Shown here piece after piece: positions 17,527-28,134 of a DNA stretch of 64,000 nt. Numbering within the stretch: the first letter of the stretch is position 1; the number at the start of each line of letters is the position of its first letter. The notes below the pieces were generated by a model. The model was not told the DNA's origin. It saw nothing but the letters and a program-made list of their open reading frames with translations, and did no database searches. The stretch is from Halomonas sp. SpR1 (GTDB taxonomy: Bacteria; Pseudomonadota; Gammaproteobacteria; Pseudomonadales; Halomonadaceae), in contig NZ_JAUAMB010000006.1 in assembly GCF_031010175.1 (NCBI RefSeq), forward strand, positions 112,155 to 176,154. The letters are read 5' to 3'. Made by a program: the position numbers and the translations under genes.

Positions 17527-17811
17527 AACGCCTCTTTGCAGCGCAACGCTGCGATTGCTGAACGGCGGGTGTTGACTGCCGATATCAGACTACCTATAGC
17601 ATGAAAGTAATCATTCAACCAATCGCGAGTTCTCTTGTTATGTCACTCATTTTATAAAGCTGGTGTTGTGAGGTTGTATATAATCAGTCATTTTTAGTTT
17701 CTGTGTTAAGTGTAAGAGGTAGTAGAAGGTTAGTGCCTTTGTTATTGAGTATGAATAACTATTTTTGATAGATGTTAATATGGTAGTAGCGCGGTTTTTC
17801 ATTATATATCA

Positions 17812-18159
17812 TTATCCCTTCTGAAGGCGTGCGGCTAAATTTTCAACAATATCGATAACGAGCTTGCGATCATTTTGATTTAAGGGGGCTAGAAGCTGTT
17901 TCATTCTGCTTGACTGATCATCGATATGAAAGCTGGCTTGTCCAAACAGCTCTGCAGCTTCGCAGTTGAAAATTTCAGCAAGCTCAATTAAGCGCACAAT
18001 ATTGGGGATCACCCGCCCGCGCTCTATACGCGAAACGGCTTCATTGCCAACACCTAAGCGCTCAGCAACCTCTTCTTGGGTCAATTGACTGCGAACCCGC
18101 TGTTTTGCAATGGCTCGGCCAATACTGCCCGCTAGCCGTTTCTGTTCTGTTTTATTCAC
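17812..18159 (-). CDS. XRE-family (Cro/C1-type) transcriptional regulator
   Basis: A small regulator of 115 residues with one helix-turn-helix near the N-terminus (LTQEEVAERLGVGNEAVSRIERGRVIPNIVRLIELAEIF) and a helical C-terminal tail. The GTG at 18159 has a GGAGG site five bases upstream. An ATG at 18171 would add four residues but has a weaker site, so the start is uncertain. The gene stands alone in AT-rich sequence, with no toxin, phage or operon partner visible. Its targets are unknown. It could be a chromosomal remnant of a mobile element. Confidence 0.75.
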   Translation of the reverse strand: MNKTEQKRLAGSIGRAIAKQRVRSQLTQEEVAERLGVGNEAVSRIERGRVIPNIVRLIELAEIFNCEAAELFGQASFHIDDQSSRMKQLLAPLNQNDRKLVIDIVENLAARLQKG

Positions 18160-18630
18160 AATGCCCTCCATTAGACCTAGATGGTTGAGGAACGACCTAT
18201 TGACATGAAGGACTGTTTAGGTTGAATATCATCTTCTAAGGTTGATTTGGATGCTGATAGTTACTTTTTGTTGCATTTATTTACTCGTTGAAATAAATGA
18301 TTGGCTGGTATGGGTTTAATTGAATATCCAACAAAGCATAGATGCGTAAATGAAAAACCTTAGCTATGAAGTGCACGATTGAAGGTGTTTCGAGAGGTGT
18401 AAGCTGAAAAGCTTAAATGTTCGTATTTGAGTTGATTTTATTTTTAAGTTGGCATCGCTGTTTTAGAGAATAAATTTAGTTGGTGTTGAATGGTTTTCGT
18501 TTTTTAAGTTTTAGCGTTTGAAAAGGCTGTCGGGAAAAATTTATGCGGCAGGCGGATGTTTTTTTCAAATAGACTATTCAAGAAAAACGGGATAGAAGCT
18601 TGATGTTTAAATCTGAAGGCGCTTAATAGC
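18160..18630. other. AT-rich intergenic region without a supportable gene
   Basis: About 470 bp between the divergent XRE and GGDEF-EAL genes. It is much richer in A and T than its surroundings and must hold both promoters. I saw no long open frame, no strong hairpin and no recognisable RNA gene. Confidence 0.6.
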
Positions 18631-20979
18631 ATGCCCCCTACTTCTGCACCAGAGATTTTTCGACAGTTGGCGGATAAATTGTCCTACCTCAGTGAAGAGG
18701 GTTTTTTTCACCACCTCGTGAGATCCTTGGCGGATATTCTCGGGGTTGATCACGCTGTTGTTGAGCATGTTGATAGCCACCAGAGTATTTCGACAACACT
18801 GGCGGCGTGGTCTCAAGGTGAATTCATTGATACGGCTCCCTATTCGCTCCAGAACACACCATGCCAGCAGGTCGCCAATCATTCACGTCTGTTTGCCGCC
18901 TCCCAGATTCGCGAGCAGTTCCCGGATGATCACCGTCTGGCGGCCCTGAAAGCAGAAGGGTATTTGGGGATCTCTATCGCGGCGCCTGGCGGCGGCTTTT
19001 TGGGCGCTATTGTGCTGATGCACTCCTCTGCCCTGGGGCTTCCTCCGTATGCTGACGAAGTATTACGTATCGCTGCGGCTTTGGCAGGCGCCGAGTTGGC
19101 ACGCCAGTTATCGGAGAGTCAAACACGTGAACGTCTGTTGCATAAACAGCTAGCACTGCAGCGCATTGGTCGATACAACGAGGACTTGATTAATACCATT
19201 CATGAGCAGCAACGCTTCCAACACGCTGTTGTTAGCGTGGCAACCGCCGTATCAGCGGAAAATGGCGAAGCGTTTCTGCATCAACTAACCGGTCATACGG
19301 CTGAGGCGCTATCTGCCGAAGTGGGGTTTATAGCGTTGCTGGATGAGCAGGATTCCGATATTGCACGTACCTTAACGCTGTATGTAAATGGTCAGCGCCA
19401 GGATAATTTTGCTTATTATCTTCCCGGCGTTCCTTGCCATAAGGTCATGATCGAGCAGGAGTGTATCGTTCACGAGGGCGCCGCCATTATGCTGCCTGGT
19501 GAGACCAATGGGGCGCTTTCGTGGGTAAACGGCTATGTTGGGCGGCGGCTGGATGATAGTCATGGTCAGCCTATGGGGCTTATTGGCGTAATGTTTAAAA
19601 AGCCGCTGGACGATGTGGATGTTGTGCGCAATGTACTGCAGATATTCGCCGCGCGGGCAGCTTCAGAGCTTGAGCGCCAGCAAGACGAAGTACGCATTCG
19701 CCAGTTGGCCTTTTGTGATTCTGGCACTCAATTGCCCAATCGGGCTGCCTTTATGCGCCACTTAGAGAGCGTGGTTGCCGATCCCCAAACCACTGAGTTA
19801 GCGCTATTGCTGCTAGACCTTAATCATTTCAAAGAAATAAATGATACGGCTGGTCACGATCTGGGTGATTTAGTGCTAAAGGCCGCTGCCGAGCGCTTTG
19901 CGGCGTCGTTAACGGAGGGGCAATACCTGGCCCGGTTAGGCGGCGATGAGTTTGTGGTAGTTTGCCCTGGTGGTGAGGCAAACGGCGCGTTAGCGACTGC
20001 TCAGCGGCTGTGGGACAGCATCGCATTGCCGTTTATTGTTGAGCAGCACTCTTTCGAACTTTCAGTGGGAATCGGCCTCGCGCTTTATCCCCAGCATGCG
20101 GCAACGCCTTTAGAGCTGTTAAAACACGCAGACATTGCCATGTATCAAGCCAAACGGCAAAAGCTTCCCATGTGTGTATTTGAACCTTGGATGGAGCGTG
20201 TCGTCGCTGAACAGCTGCATATCGCCAAACGCTTAGCGTCTGCCATTGCAGAAAAACAGCTGAGTTTGCACTTTCAGCCCCAGGTCGATTTACACAGCGG
20301 CAGGCTAATTGGCGCTGAAGCCCTTTGTCGCTGGCACGATGAGGAACTGGGCGACGTTTCGCCGGGTAAATTTATTCCTATTGCGGAGGAGCGCGGCATG
20401 ATCGTTGCGCTCGGCAGTTGGGTAGTCGAGGAAGCCTGCAGGCAGCTTGCTGCATGGCGAGAGCAGGGGCACACCATGATGCCGGGTCAGTTGGCGATTA
20501 ATATTGCCGCCCAGCAATTTGAAGAGGAGGACTTGGTGGCCAGCGTGCTCAATCGCTGTGCCCAGTTCGGCATTGAAGCGTCCCAACTGAGCCTGGAAAT
20601 TACCGAAAGTGGCATCATGGAGAATCCTGAAAAGGCGATTGCTATCACTGAAGTGTTAAAGAGCAAAGGGCTAGGGCTATCCATCGACGATTTTGGCACC
20701 GGGTATTCGTCGCTTGCTTACCTAAAGCGCTTCGCCGCTGACAAAATCAAAATTGATATCTCCTTTGTGCGCGATATGCTTACCAGCGACAATGACCGTG
20801 TCATTGTGGCGACGATTATTGTCATGGCGAACACGCTGGGCCTTGAGACCATTGCGGAAGGCATAGAGAACCAAGACCAAATCACCGCATTGCTGGCAAT
20901 GGGCTGTGCTCAGGGGCAAGGCTACTACTTTGACCGACCTTTAACCGCTGAGATGTTTGCCCATCGCTGGCTTCGCTAA
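18631..20979 (+). CDS. GAF-GAF-GGDEF-EAL cyclic-di-GMP turnover protein
   Basis: A 782-residue cytoplasmic protein with no membrane segment. Two GAF-like sensory regions (about residues 10-165 and 190-345) precede a GGDEF domain with an intact GGDEF at 437-441 and an EAL domain with E563-A564-L565. The EAL catalytic set looks complete: NIAAQQF, EITESGIME, IDDFGTGYSSLAYLKRF, KIDISFV and ETIAEGIE. The RxxD inhibitory site that normally precedes GGDEF is absent (TEGQYLARLGGDEF), so product inhibition of any cyclase activity is not expected. Phosphodiesterase activity is likely; whether the cyclase works too is open. The ligands of the GAF regions are unknown. Confidence 0.88.
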   Translation: MPPTSAPEIFRQLADKLSYLSEEGFFHHLVRSLADILGVDHAVVEHVDSHQSISTTLAAWSQGEFIDTAPYSLQNTPCQQVANHSRLFAASQIREQFPDDHRLAALKAEGYLGISIAAPGGGFLGAIVLMHSSALGLPPYADEVLRIAAALAGAELARQLSESQTRERLLHKQLALQRIGRYNEDLINTIHEQQRFQHAVVSVATAVSAENGEAFLHQLTGHTAEALSAEVGFIALLDEQDSDIARTLTLYVNGQRQDNFAYYLPGVPCHKVMIEQECIVHEGAAIMLPGETNGALSWVNGYVGRRLDDSHGQPMGLIGVMFKKPLDDVDVVRNVLQIFAARAASELERQQDEVRIRQLAFCDSGTQLPNRAAFMRHLESVVADPQTTELALLLLDLNHFKEINDTAGHDLGDLVLKAAAERFAASLTEGQYLARLGGDEFVVVCPGGEANGALATAQRLWDSIALPFIVEQHSFELSVGIGLALYPQHAATPLELLKHADIAMYQAKRQKLPMCVFEPWMERVVAEQLHIAKRLASAIAEKQLSLHFQPQVDLHSGRLIGAEALCRWHDEELGDVSPGKFIPIAEERGMIVALGSWVVEEACRQLAAWREQGHTMMPGQLAINIAAQQFEEEDLVASVLNRCAQFGIEASQLSLEITESGIMENPEKAIAITEVLKSKGLGLSIDDFGTGYSSLAYLKRFAADKIKIDISFVRDMLTSDNDRVIVATIIVMANTLGLETIAEGIENQDQITALLAMGCAQGQGYYFDRPLTAEMFAHRWLR

Positions 20980-21335
20980 AGCAGTAGATTGATTTTTCCT
21001 TAAGCGTTCGCGAAAGGCACCTACCAAACCGCTATCACTATTAGACCACCCGCTTAAGGTGGTGCCTGTTCACGCGGCCAAACGAATCGAGCAAGTCTAA
21101 TTTTTGCTTCAGCCCTTTCAAAAAGCCCGGTCAGTCAGGGTGCCAAGTAGTCTAGACTCATGCTATACCTAAGCTGTAATCTCATCTTCATATGTGCTCA
21201 CGGTGTGAGCTTTAGCGATGGTGAGCAATAGCAAAAGGACGCATTTAGCTGATCGAATGGACTCTATCGTATGTCGGTTCGGCAAATAAGCGAATTTGAA
21301 GTAAGTCAAAGGATTGTACAGGAGCATTACGCTAA
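20980..21335. other. Intergenic region with competing inverted repeats upstream of opgG
   Basis: CTTAAGCG (20999-21006) can pair with CGCTTAAG (21051-21058), AGGCACC (21015-21021) with GGTGCCT (21061-21067), and ACCACC (21045-21050) with GGTGGT (21058-21063). These pairings compete. A separate perfect hairpin GCTCAC-GGT-GTGAGC lies at 21196-21210. No T-run follows, so these are not ordinary terminators. The region must contain the opgGH promoter. No open frame of note was found. Confidence 0.5.
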
Positions 21336-22919
21336 ATGAGTGGATCGACCCCGCGAAATAAACTTACACACCGCAAAGGCTTTTTTTCAGTAGCCGTGCT
21401 AGGCGGGTTACTGATTGGAAGCCTCCCAGTTGAGGCTTTGGCGTTTGGCTTCGATGATGTCGCCCGAAGGGCAGAGGAGCTAGCCCAACAGGGCTACCGC
21501 CCCCCAGAAACATCGTTGCCAAACGAGCTGCGCGAACTCAGCTATGCAGAGTATGCGCAAATACAGTACAAGCGAGATCGCGATGTGTGGAGCGGTAATG
21601 ACGTACCTTTCACGCTAAGCTTTATCCATGAAGGCATGCATTACGACAGTGCCATCCAACTCAACAGTATTGATGAGGAGGGCGAGGTTCATGGCTTTGC
21701 TTACAACCCTGATGATTACACATACGGCGATTTAGACATCTCCGATGACGTTAAGCATAGCGACGGACTGGGTATCGCTGGCGTTAAGATCAATTACGCT
21801 CTCAATGGTGATGATCCTAATGAGGTGATGGTATTTCTCGGGGCAAGCTTTTTTCGCGCTGTTGGAAGAGGGCAGGTTTATGGTCTTTCAGGGCGTGGGT
21901 TGGCCGTTGATACGGGATTGCCTTCGGGCGAAGAGTTCCCGCGTTTTACAGAAATGTGGATCGTCGAACCGAACCCAGAAAGCCAGTATTTAACGATTTT
22001 CGCGCTGCTCGATTCGCCCAGCGTTACCGGTGCCTATCGTTTCGTATTACGCCCGGGTGAAGGTACGTTGGTCGACGTACAGTCGCGGCTATATTTACGC
22101 CGGGCAGTCGAAAAGTTGGGCATAGCGCCGCTAACCAGTATGTACCTTTACGGCCCGGAACAGCCTTCATCGACACAACACTATATGCCGGCAATCCATG
22201 ACTCGAATGGCCTATTAATCGATGATGCCCAGAATGGCTGGCTGTGGCGCCCGCTAGCCAATCCGGCCAGATTGATGATGAATAGACATGCAACGCCTCA
22301 GCTGCGCGGTTATGGCCTGATGCAGCGTGGTCACGATTTTAGCGATTATCAGGATCTTGACGCGCGTTATGATCTGCGCCCAAGCGTCTGGATTGAGCCA
22401 CTCAACGAATGGGGGGCGGGTAGCGTTGAGCTGATTCAGATTCCGACTGACAACGAGACCAACGATAACATCGTATCGATGTGGCTAGCGGATGAGCCCC
22501 ATGAACCGGGAACGCCGCTGGCGTTCGATTACCGCATTATATTCACCACTAATGAAAGCCGTCATCTTGACCCTCAGCTTGCCTGGGTTGAAGAGACACG
22601 TCGCTCACGGGGTGAGGTGATTCGCGATGACCTAGTGCGGGAGCCAGACGGTACACTCGCCTTCGTCCTCGATTTTGTCGGGCCTTCGCTTGAGGGTATC
22701 GGCAACGGCGCAAACATAAGCGTTGATGCAAGCGTGGGCGATAATGGTGAATTAGCCGCTAGCCGCGTTGTGCATAATCCAGCCACTAACGGTTGGCGTG
22801 TATTTGTCAACGTGAAGCGCAATAACGGTAACCAGCCTTTGGATATCAGGGCCAAGCTAATGCTTGATGGCAAGCAAGTATCTGAGACTTGGTACTATAG
22901 ACTACCCGCCAATGGCTGA
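21336..22919 (+). CDS. opgG: Periplasmic glucan biosynthesis protein OpgG (MdoG)
   Basis: A 527-residue periplasmic protein needed to make osmoregulated periplasmic glucans. It has a basic N-terminus, a hydrophobic signal core ([21 protein letters not shown]) and then [18 protein letters not shown], which is typical of mature OpgG. Further signatures are [18 protein letters not shown] near the N-terminus and [32 protein letters not shown] in the middle. An AGGAG site precedes the ATG. It overlaps opgH by eight bases, showing a coupled operon. In other bacteria these genes are induced at low osmolarity. Confidence 0.93.
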   Translation: MSGSTPRNKLTHRKGFFSVAVLGGLLIGSLPVEALAFGFDDVARRAEELAQQGYRPPETSLPNELRELSYAEYAQIQYKRDRDVWSGNDVPFTLSFIHEGMHYDSAIQLNSIDEEGEVHGFAYNPDDYTYGDLDISDDVKHSDGLGIAGVKINYALNGDDPNEVMVFLGASFFRAVGRGQVYGLSGRGLAVDTGLPSGEEFPRFTEMWIVEPNPESQYLTIFALLDSPSVTGAYRFVLRPGEGTLVDVQSRLYLRRAVEKLGIAPLTSMYLYGPEQPSSTQHYMPAIHDSNGLLIDDAQNGWLWRPLANPARLMMNRHATPQLRGYGLMQRGHDFSDYQDLDARYDLRPSVWIEPLNEWGAGSVELIQIPTDNETNDNIVSMWLADEPHEPGTPLAFDYRIIFTTNESRHLDPQLAWVEETRRSRGEVIRDDLVREPDGTLAFVLDFVGPSLEGIGNGANISVDASVGDNGELAASRVVHNPATNGWRVFVNVKRNNGNQPLDIRAKLMLDGKQVSETWYYRLPANG

Positions 22920-25455
22920 GAAAATGTCTTCTTCACAGGCAACGCCAACGGATATTTATTTAGAGCGGTTGGCGTTGGAGACCCAGAATCGTGAGGAGCG
23001 CTACAAGTTACTGGTCGGTGATCTTGATAAGCACGAAATGGCTTCTCTACATGCTGCGCTAGGTGAGTGTAATGAGGATCATTGTGATGGCCAAGCCGAA
23101 GGCCATAATGAAGGCCACAGTGACGAAAATAATGATCCGGCGGCTTTATCGGTGGGGCGGCGCTTGGCGCTTGCCTATGCGGAGCCGCCTCTCGCGCCGC
23201 CAGAGGTGCTGTCAACGGACACATCGGGCATTACGCGACTGCGCACTGCACCAGCGATGAAGCGAACGCCGTTGGCCCCCCAACAGTGGTCGACCAATCC
23301 TTTCGTGAATATTGGCCGACGTTTCAAGCGCTGGGCTAGCGGTGATGTTCGTCGGCGCAAAAGAGCGTCACCCTCCGCGTCTTGGAAGTGGGTGGCCTCA
23401 AGGCGTCGTTGGATTTTATTAGTGTTGATTTTTGGTCAAAGTATCATCGCCGCCAATCAGATGCGCACCGTTCTCCCTGGCCAAGGCCTACAGTGGCTTG
23501 AGATCGCTATTTTGTCACTGTTTGTACTGCTATTCGCCTGGGTATCCGCAGGGTTTTGGACGGCCTTGATGGGGTTTTTCCAGCTATTACGACGCCATGA
23601 CCGCTACGCCATTGATAGCGAGGTGGGTGATGAGCCGATAGATGATGAGGCACGCACAGCGTTGCTGGTGCCCATCTGTAACGAGGACGTTGCCAGGGTA
23701 TTTGCCGGGGTGCGCGCCACCCTGGAGTCTTTGCGTAGCACGGGTAATGATCGGCATTTTGACATCTTCATCCTGAGCGATACCTCCGACCCTGATATTG
23801 CCATTCAAGAAACCTATGCATGGTTGGTGTTATGTCGCGATCTGGAAGCTTTCGGGCAGGTTTTCTATCGCCGTCGACAGCGCCGTGTAAAACGTAAGAG
23901 CGGTAACCTTGACGATTTTTGCCGGCGTTGGGGGGCACTCTATCGCTATATGCTGGTATTGGATGCCGATAGCGTTATGAGTGGTCAATGCCTTACCCGG
24001 TTGGTGCAAATGATGGAGGTGCATTCCAATGTTGGTATTATCCAAACGGCGCCCCGCGCTTCTGGACGTCACAATTTGTACGCTCGCATGCAGCAATTTG
24101 CGACGCGGGTTTACGGGCCGTTGTTTACTGCCGGGCTGCACTTTTGGCAGTTAGGCGAATCGCATTATTGGGGCCATAACGCGATCATTCGCTTAGCGCC
24201 GTTTATGCAGCACTGCATCCTGGCGCCACTGCCCGGTAAAGGCTCGATGTCGGGCGAGATTTTATCCCACGATTTTGTCGAGGCAGCGCTGATGCGTCGC
24301 GCCGGTTGGGGGGTATGGATTGCCTACCAACTGGAAGGCAGCTATGAGGAAATGCCGCCTAACCTGCTCGATGAGCTCAATCGCGACCGGCGCTGGTGCC
24401 ACGGCAATTTGATGAACTTCCGGCTGTTTTTCTCGCAAGGCATTCATCCCGTACACCGGGCCGTTTTCCTGACTGGTTTAATGTCCTATCTTTCTGCGCC
24501 GCTCTGGTGCCTTTTTTTAGTCCTTTCTACCGCACTTTTAGCCGTGCATACCTTTACCACGCCCAACTACTTTCCTGAACCGGGTATGATGTTTCCTGTT
24601 TGGCCGCAATGGAATCCAATGTTAGCGGTGGGATTGTTCGGTGTGACGGCGCTGCTGCTGTTCTTGCCTAAGCTGCTCAGCGTATTGCTGGTGTGGGTAC
24701 AGGGAAGCCGACAATTTGGCGGGCCACTCAAGGTGTTAGCGAGCATGGTGCTTGAGTCGCTATTCTCGATGTTATTGGCGCCAGTCAGGATGCTGTTCCA
24801 CACTCGCTTTGTACTAACATCATTGATGGGGTGGGCGGTTCAATGGCGCTCGCCATCGCGGGAGAATAGTGACACGACGTGGGGTGATGCCCTCCGTGCT
24901 CATTGGAGCCAAACCTTGATAGGGGCAGTGTGGGCAGCGGGGGTTTACGTTATGGAACCCACATTTCTGTGGTGGCTCTCGCCCATCGTCGTTTCTTTAA
25001 TGTTATCCATTCCGGTGTCAGCACTCTCGAGCCGTGTCTCGTTAGGACGGTTCTGCTTTCGAAAGCGGCTGTTCCGGATTCCCGAAGAAACGCAACCACC
25101 ACGGGTACTGCGACGCATGGTGAGCTTGCTTTCCCGCATGAACACAGGAATGGCGGCGCCGTCTTTTGCCCAAGTGGTGGTAGACCCCGTACCGAATGCG
25201 TTGGCGACTGCCTTAGGGACATCACGGCATACCGATGTTGAGCCAGTACGCCGACGTCGAGCCGAGCGGGTTGCACGCGGAGTAAGGATGGGGCCGACGG
25301 CAATGAGTCGGCTGGAGCGGTTGGATTTTCTCGATGACCCGGTGATGATGTCGCAACTGCACTATCACATTTGGGACGATAGCAAGGCGCACCACAGTTG
25401 GTTTGACTATGGTCTTCCAGGGCGTGAATCCAAGCATCTGCCTACGTTTAGCTAA
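22912..25455 (+). CDS. opgH: Glucans biosynthesis glucosyltransferase OpgH (MdoH)
   Basis: The inner-membrane beta-glucosyltransferase that builds and exports the glucan backbone. From the ATG at 22912, inside the end of opgG, it is 847 residues, the same as I recall for E. coli MdoH. The central GT2 domain shows [14 protein letters not shown], a DADSVMSG metal-binding motif, and [13 protein letters not shown] (the QxxRW-like acceptor motif). Membrane helices flank this domain. The N-terminal region carries a low-complexity acidic, His-rich stretch around residues 55-85 with imperfect [12 protein letters not shown] repeats. UDP-glucose is the donor in characterised homologues. Confidence 0.93.
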   Translation: MAEKMSSSQATPTDIYLERLALETQNREERYKLLVGDLDKHEMASLHAALGECNEDHCDGQAEGHNEGHSDENNDPAALSVGRRLALAYAEPPLAPPEVLSTDTSGITRLRTAPAMKRTPLAPQQWSTNPFVNIGRRFKRWASGDVRRRKRASPSASWKWVASRRRWILLVLIFGQSIIAANQMRTVLPGQGLQWLEIAILSLFVLLFAWVSAGFWTALMGFFQLLRRHDRYAIDSEVGDEPIDDEARTALLVPICNEDVARVFAGVRATLESLRSTGNDRHFDIFILSDTSDPDIAIQETYAWLVLCRDLEAFGQVFYRRRQRRVKRKSGNLDDFCRRWGALYRYMLVLDADSVMSGQCLTRLVQMMEVHSNVGIIQTAPRASGRHNLYARMQQFATRVYGPLFTAGLHFWQLGESHYWGHNAIIRLAPFMQHCILAPLPGKGSMSGEILSHDFVEAALMRRAGWGVWIAYQLEGSYEEMPPNLLDELNRDRRWCHGNLMNFRLFFSQGIHPVHRAVFLTGLMSYLSAPLWCLFLVLSTALLAVHTFTTPNYFPEPGMMFPVWPQWNPMLAVGLFGVTALLLFLPKLLSVLLVWVQGSRQFGGPLKVLASMVLESLFSMLLAPVRMLFHTRFVLTSLMGWAVQWRSPSRENSDTTWGDALRAHWSQTLIGAVWAAGVYVMEPTFLWWLSPIVVSLMLSIPVSALSSRVSLGRFCFRKRLFRIPEETQPPRVLRRMVSLLSRMNTGMAAPSFAQVVVDPVPNALATALGTSRHTDVEPVRRRRAERVARGVRMGPTAMSRLERLDFLDDPVMMSQLHYHIWDDSKAHHSWFDYGLPGRESKHLPTFS

Positions 25456-25560
25456 GCTAATGATCACTTTCAACGACTGACGATTTTAACCAGTACCGCG
25501 CGTTTAATCAGGCCGGCTGAGAGGCTGGCTTGTATTGCCTATCTGCTATTGTCGAGTTGC

Positions 25561-26508
25561 TCACAACGTTTTCGCATGCAGTGTCTGTGAAGGAGACTCC
25601 CCAAACTGCTGCTTATAGTCGTGGGCGAATTGACCCAAATGCCAAAACCCCCAATAGGTAGCTATGCCGGTTACCGACTGCTCCGGTGACGCTGCTCTCA
25701 GCGCCCGACGCACACGATTCAGTCGTGTTAGGCGTAAAAACTGTAGTGGGCTAATGCCTAAAATGGTCGTAAAGCTGTATTGCAGCGTGCGGCGGCTAAC
25801 ATGGGTTAGCTGGCAAAGCTCCTCCATGGTCACTGGGCCATCCAAGTGCTCGTCAACATAGCGCTTAACGCGGTCAACCACTTCCTTGCGGTGAGCATAG
25901 CTGGGTGGCAGCTCCGCGCTAGGCTGCTCGGCTTGCAGCAGTTCCAGCAGCGCCATAAGCAGAATATCTTGATGAATATGGCTGGCGATCGTCAGCGTCT
26001 GGCTGGTGAGTAAACGTTCGATAAGAAACGATACGGCATTCAGCGTTTCCTTGGGCGCAGGCCGACGCGGTCTCTCCTGCCAGTGCTTATCCAAGCTCAC
26101 ACCCTGCCGTTGGGTGGCCTCTGCTAGTGCTGGCAGCTGAATCACTAGTCCATAGATATCGAAGGTTTCGGGGGTTACCAGTTCAAAGTCCCTCCCGCCA
26201 GGGCGGCACATCACCTCGCCCAGGCTAAGCGGTTGACCATTGATACGCGTACCCTGGCGAGTGGTAGGAATCCCGATCCACAGCGAGTTCGGCCACACCC
26301 GGCAATCCTGACGTAGCGCCTGCCCGGTGTACTCCTTAAACACCTGCATGGTTTCAAGTGCCACTTCATCCAGGCGACCATAGAAGCTGCCAGGGCTAAG
26401 CTGGTCGTACTCCTGCTGCCAGCGCGTCAGGTTTTGCGCGTGCTCATCGGCATCAAACGCTTCCTGTATGCATCTTTTTGGTGCAAATGCGCTGTCGAGC
26501 GTGGTCAT
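25561..26508 (-). CDS. AraC-family regulator, probable ethanolamine regulator (EutR-like)
   Basis: A 315-residue protein with a C-terminal AraC/XylS double helix-turn-helix (VTMEELCQLTHVSRRTLQYSFTTILGISPLQFLRLTRLNRVRRAL, then GIATYWGFWHLGQFAHDYKQQFGESPSQTL) and an N-terminal ligand-sensing half. It is divergent from eutB, with about 210 bp between. GAGGAG lies upstream of its ATG. Position and domain make-up match the EutR-type activators that respond to ethanolamine plus cobalamin. The effector is inferred from the neighbourhood. Confidence 0.78.
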   Translation of the reverse strand: MTTLDSAFAPKRCIQEAFDADEHAQNLTRWQQEYDQLSPGSFYGRLDEVALETMQVFKEYTGQALRQDCRVWPNSLWIGIPTTRQGTRINGQPLSLGEVMCRPGGRDFELVTPETFDIYGLVIQLPALAEATQRQGVSLDKHWQERPRRPAPKETLNAVSFLIERLLTSQTLTIASHIHQDILLMALLELLQAEQPSAELPPSYAHRKEVVDRVKRYVDEHLDGPVTMEELCQLTHVSRRTLQYSFTTILGISPLQFLRLTRLNRVRRALRAASPEQSVTGIATYWGFWHLGQFAHDYKQQFGESPSQTLHAKTL

Positions 26509-26721
26509 GGGGGCTCCTCGGGGCGTTATTCTCGCTCAATACTGCTTGGTTAACGCCTTAACTTTCTGTATTTGTTTACATTTATAAAATAATACCGGGT
26601 TTGCCAAAACTCGATACTCGCTATCTATTGATAACGCTATGGTAGAAACAAGCAAGTTTTCTACCTCAACGCGCAGTCAGCGCGATGACAAAGCAGACGT
26701 CATATAAAAAAGGAAAGCTCC

Positions 26722-28134
26722 ATGGCGCAGACCTATCACACCACGGTGGGGAGCCGCAGCTACCGCTTCGCAAGCCTAGCCGAGCTGATGGCCAAAGCCA
26801 CGCCGCCTCGTTCCGGTGACCGTTTGGCCGGTGTCATGGCGGAGAGTGCCGAAGAGCGTGTGGTCGCCCAAATGGTATTGGCCGAACTGCCGCTCACTAC
26901 TTTTTTAAACGAAGCGTTGATTCCTTATGAAGAGGATGAGATCACCCGGCTGATTATGGATGAGCATAATGCCGCCGCCTTCGCTTCCATCAGCCATCTC
27001 ACCGTGGGCGACTTTCGTAACTGGTTGCTCTCCGATCACGCCACCAGTGAGGTACTAACGCAAGTCCGTGCGGGTATTACTCCCGAAATGGCCGCCGCTG
27101 TCAGCAAACTAATGCGCAATCAGGATCTGATTCTGGTCGCCAAAAAGTGCCGGGTCACCACGGCGTTTCGCAATACCATCGGCCTACCGGGGCGGCTCTC
27201 TACACGCCTCCAGCCTAATCATCCCACCGACGATGTCACCGGCATTGCCGCCAGTATTCTCGATGGGCTTCTCTATGGCAGCGGTGACGCGGTAATCGGT
27301 ATTAATCCCGCCACCGATAACGTCGCCCAAAGCGTCAAGCTGATGCGCTTGATGGACGACGTCATTCAGAAGTATCAAATCCCCACCCAATCCTGCGTGC
27401 TTACCCATGTGACGAACACGCTGGAAGCTATCGAGCAGGGCGCCCCGGTCGATCTGGTGTTTCAATCGATTGGCGGCACTGAAGCCACTAACCGCAGCTT
27501 TGGTTTTGACTTGAGCACCCTCGCTGAAGCCGAAGCGGCGGCGCAGTCGCTCAACCGCGGCACGGTGGGGCGCAACGTGATGTATTTCGAAACCGGTCAG
27601 GGCAGTTCGCTCTCCGCCGATGCCCATCACGGGCTCGACCAGCAAACCTGCGAAGCCCGTGCCTACGCGGTGGCGCGCAAATTTAACCCACTATTGGTCA
27701 ATACCGTGGTGGGCTTTATCGGCCCCGAGTACCTGTTCGATGGCAAAGAGATCACCCGCGCAGGGCTTGAAGACCACTTCTGCGGCAAGCTGTTGGGCGT
27801 GCCCATGGGCTGCGACGTTTGCTATACCAACCACGCCGAGGCCGACCAGAACGATATGGATAACCTGCTCACGCTGCTCGGCGTGGCGGGCTGCAACTTC
27901 ATCATGGGTATCCCCGGCTCTGACGACATTATGCTCAATTACCAGACCACCTCCTTTCACGATGCGCTCTACGCCCGGCGGGTGCTGGGGCTAAAAGCGG
28001 CACCAGAGTTTGAGCGCTGGCTTGAAGAGATGCAGATCTTCCAGGATATCAGCACTCATCGGCTCAACGACCAGCTGCCCGCTGCCTTTGCCAACAGTCT
28101 GCGCCACCTGCCCCAGGAGCCTCGTCATGGTTGA
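26722..28134 (+). CDS. eutB: Ethanolamine ammonia-lyase large (catalytic) subunit
   Basis: A 470-residue TIM-barrel subunit of the adenosylcobalamin-dependent lyase that converts ethanolamine to acetaldehyde and ammonia. Family text includes GDRLAGVMAESAEERVVAQMVLAELPL, LVAKKCRVTTAFRNTIGLPGRLSTRLQPNHPTDD, DAVIGINPATDNV and FETGQGSSLSADAHHGLDQQTCEARAYAVAR. An AGGAAAG site precedes the ATG. Its stop overlaps the start of eutC. No eutA reactivase or microcompartment gene is present in the window, so acetaldehyde would be handled in the cytosol. Confidence 0.95.
   Translation: MAQTYHTTVGSRSYRFASLAELMAKATPPRSGDRLAGVMAESAEERVVAQMVLAELPLTTFLNEALIPYEEDEITRLIMDEHNAAAFASISHLTVGDFRNWLLSDHATSEVLTQVRAGITPEMAAAVSKLMRNQDLILVAKKCRVTTAFRNTIGLPGRLSTRLQPNHPTDDVTGIAASILDGLLYGSGDAVIGINPATDNVAQSVKLMRLMDDVIQKYQIPTQSCVLTHVTNTLEAIEQGAPVDLVFQSIGGTEATNRSFGFDLSTLAEAEAAAQSLNRGTVGRNVMYFETGQGSSLSADAHHGLDQQTCEARAYAVARKFNPLLVNTVVGFIGPEYLFDGKEITRAGLEDHFCGKLLGVPMGCDVCYTNHAEADQNDMDNLLTLLGVAGCNFIMGIPGSDDIMLNYQTTSFHDALYARRVLGLKAAPEFERWLEEMQIFQDISTHRLNDQLPAAFANSLRHLPQEPRHG

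Noticed and set aside
17602..17617. Fur box upstream of the methyltransferase gene
   Set aside because: TGAAAGTAATCATTCA has symmetric ends but too many mismatches to the Fur consensus to be called.
20980..21335. Rho-independent terminator after the GGDEF-EAL gene
   Set aside because: The stems there are not followed by a T-run and compete with each other, so I list them as a structured region instead.
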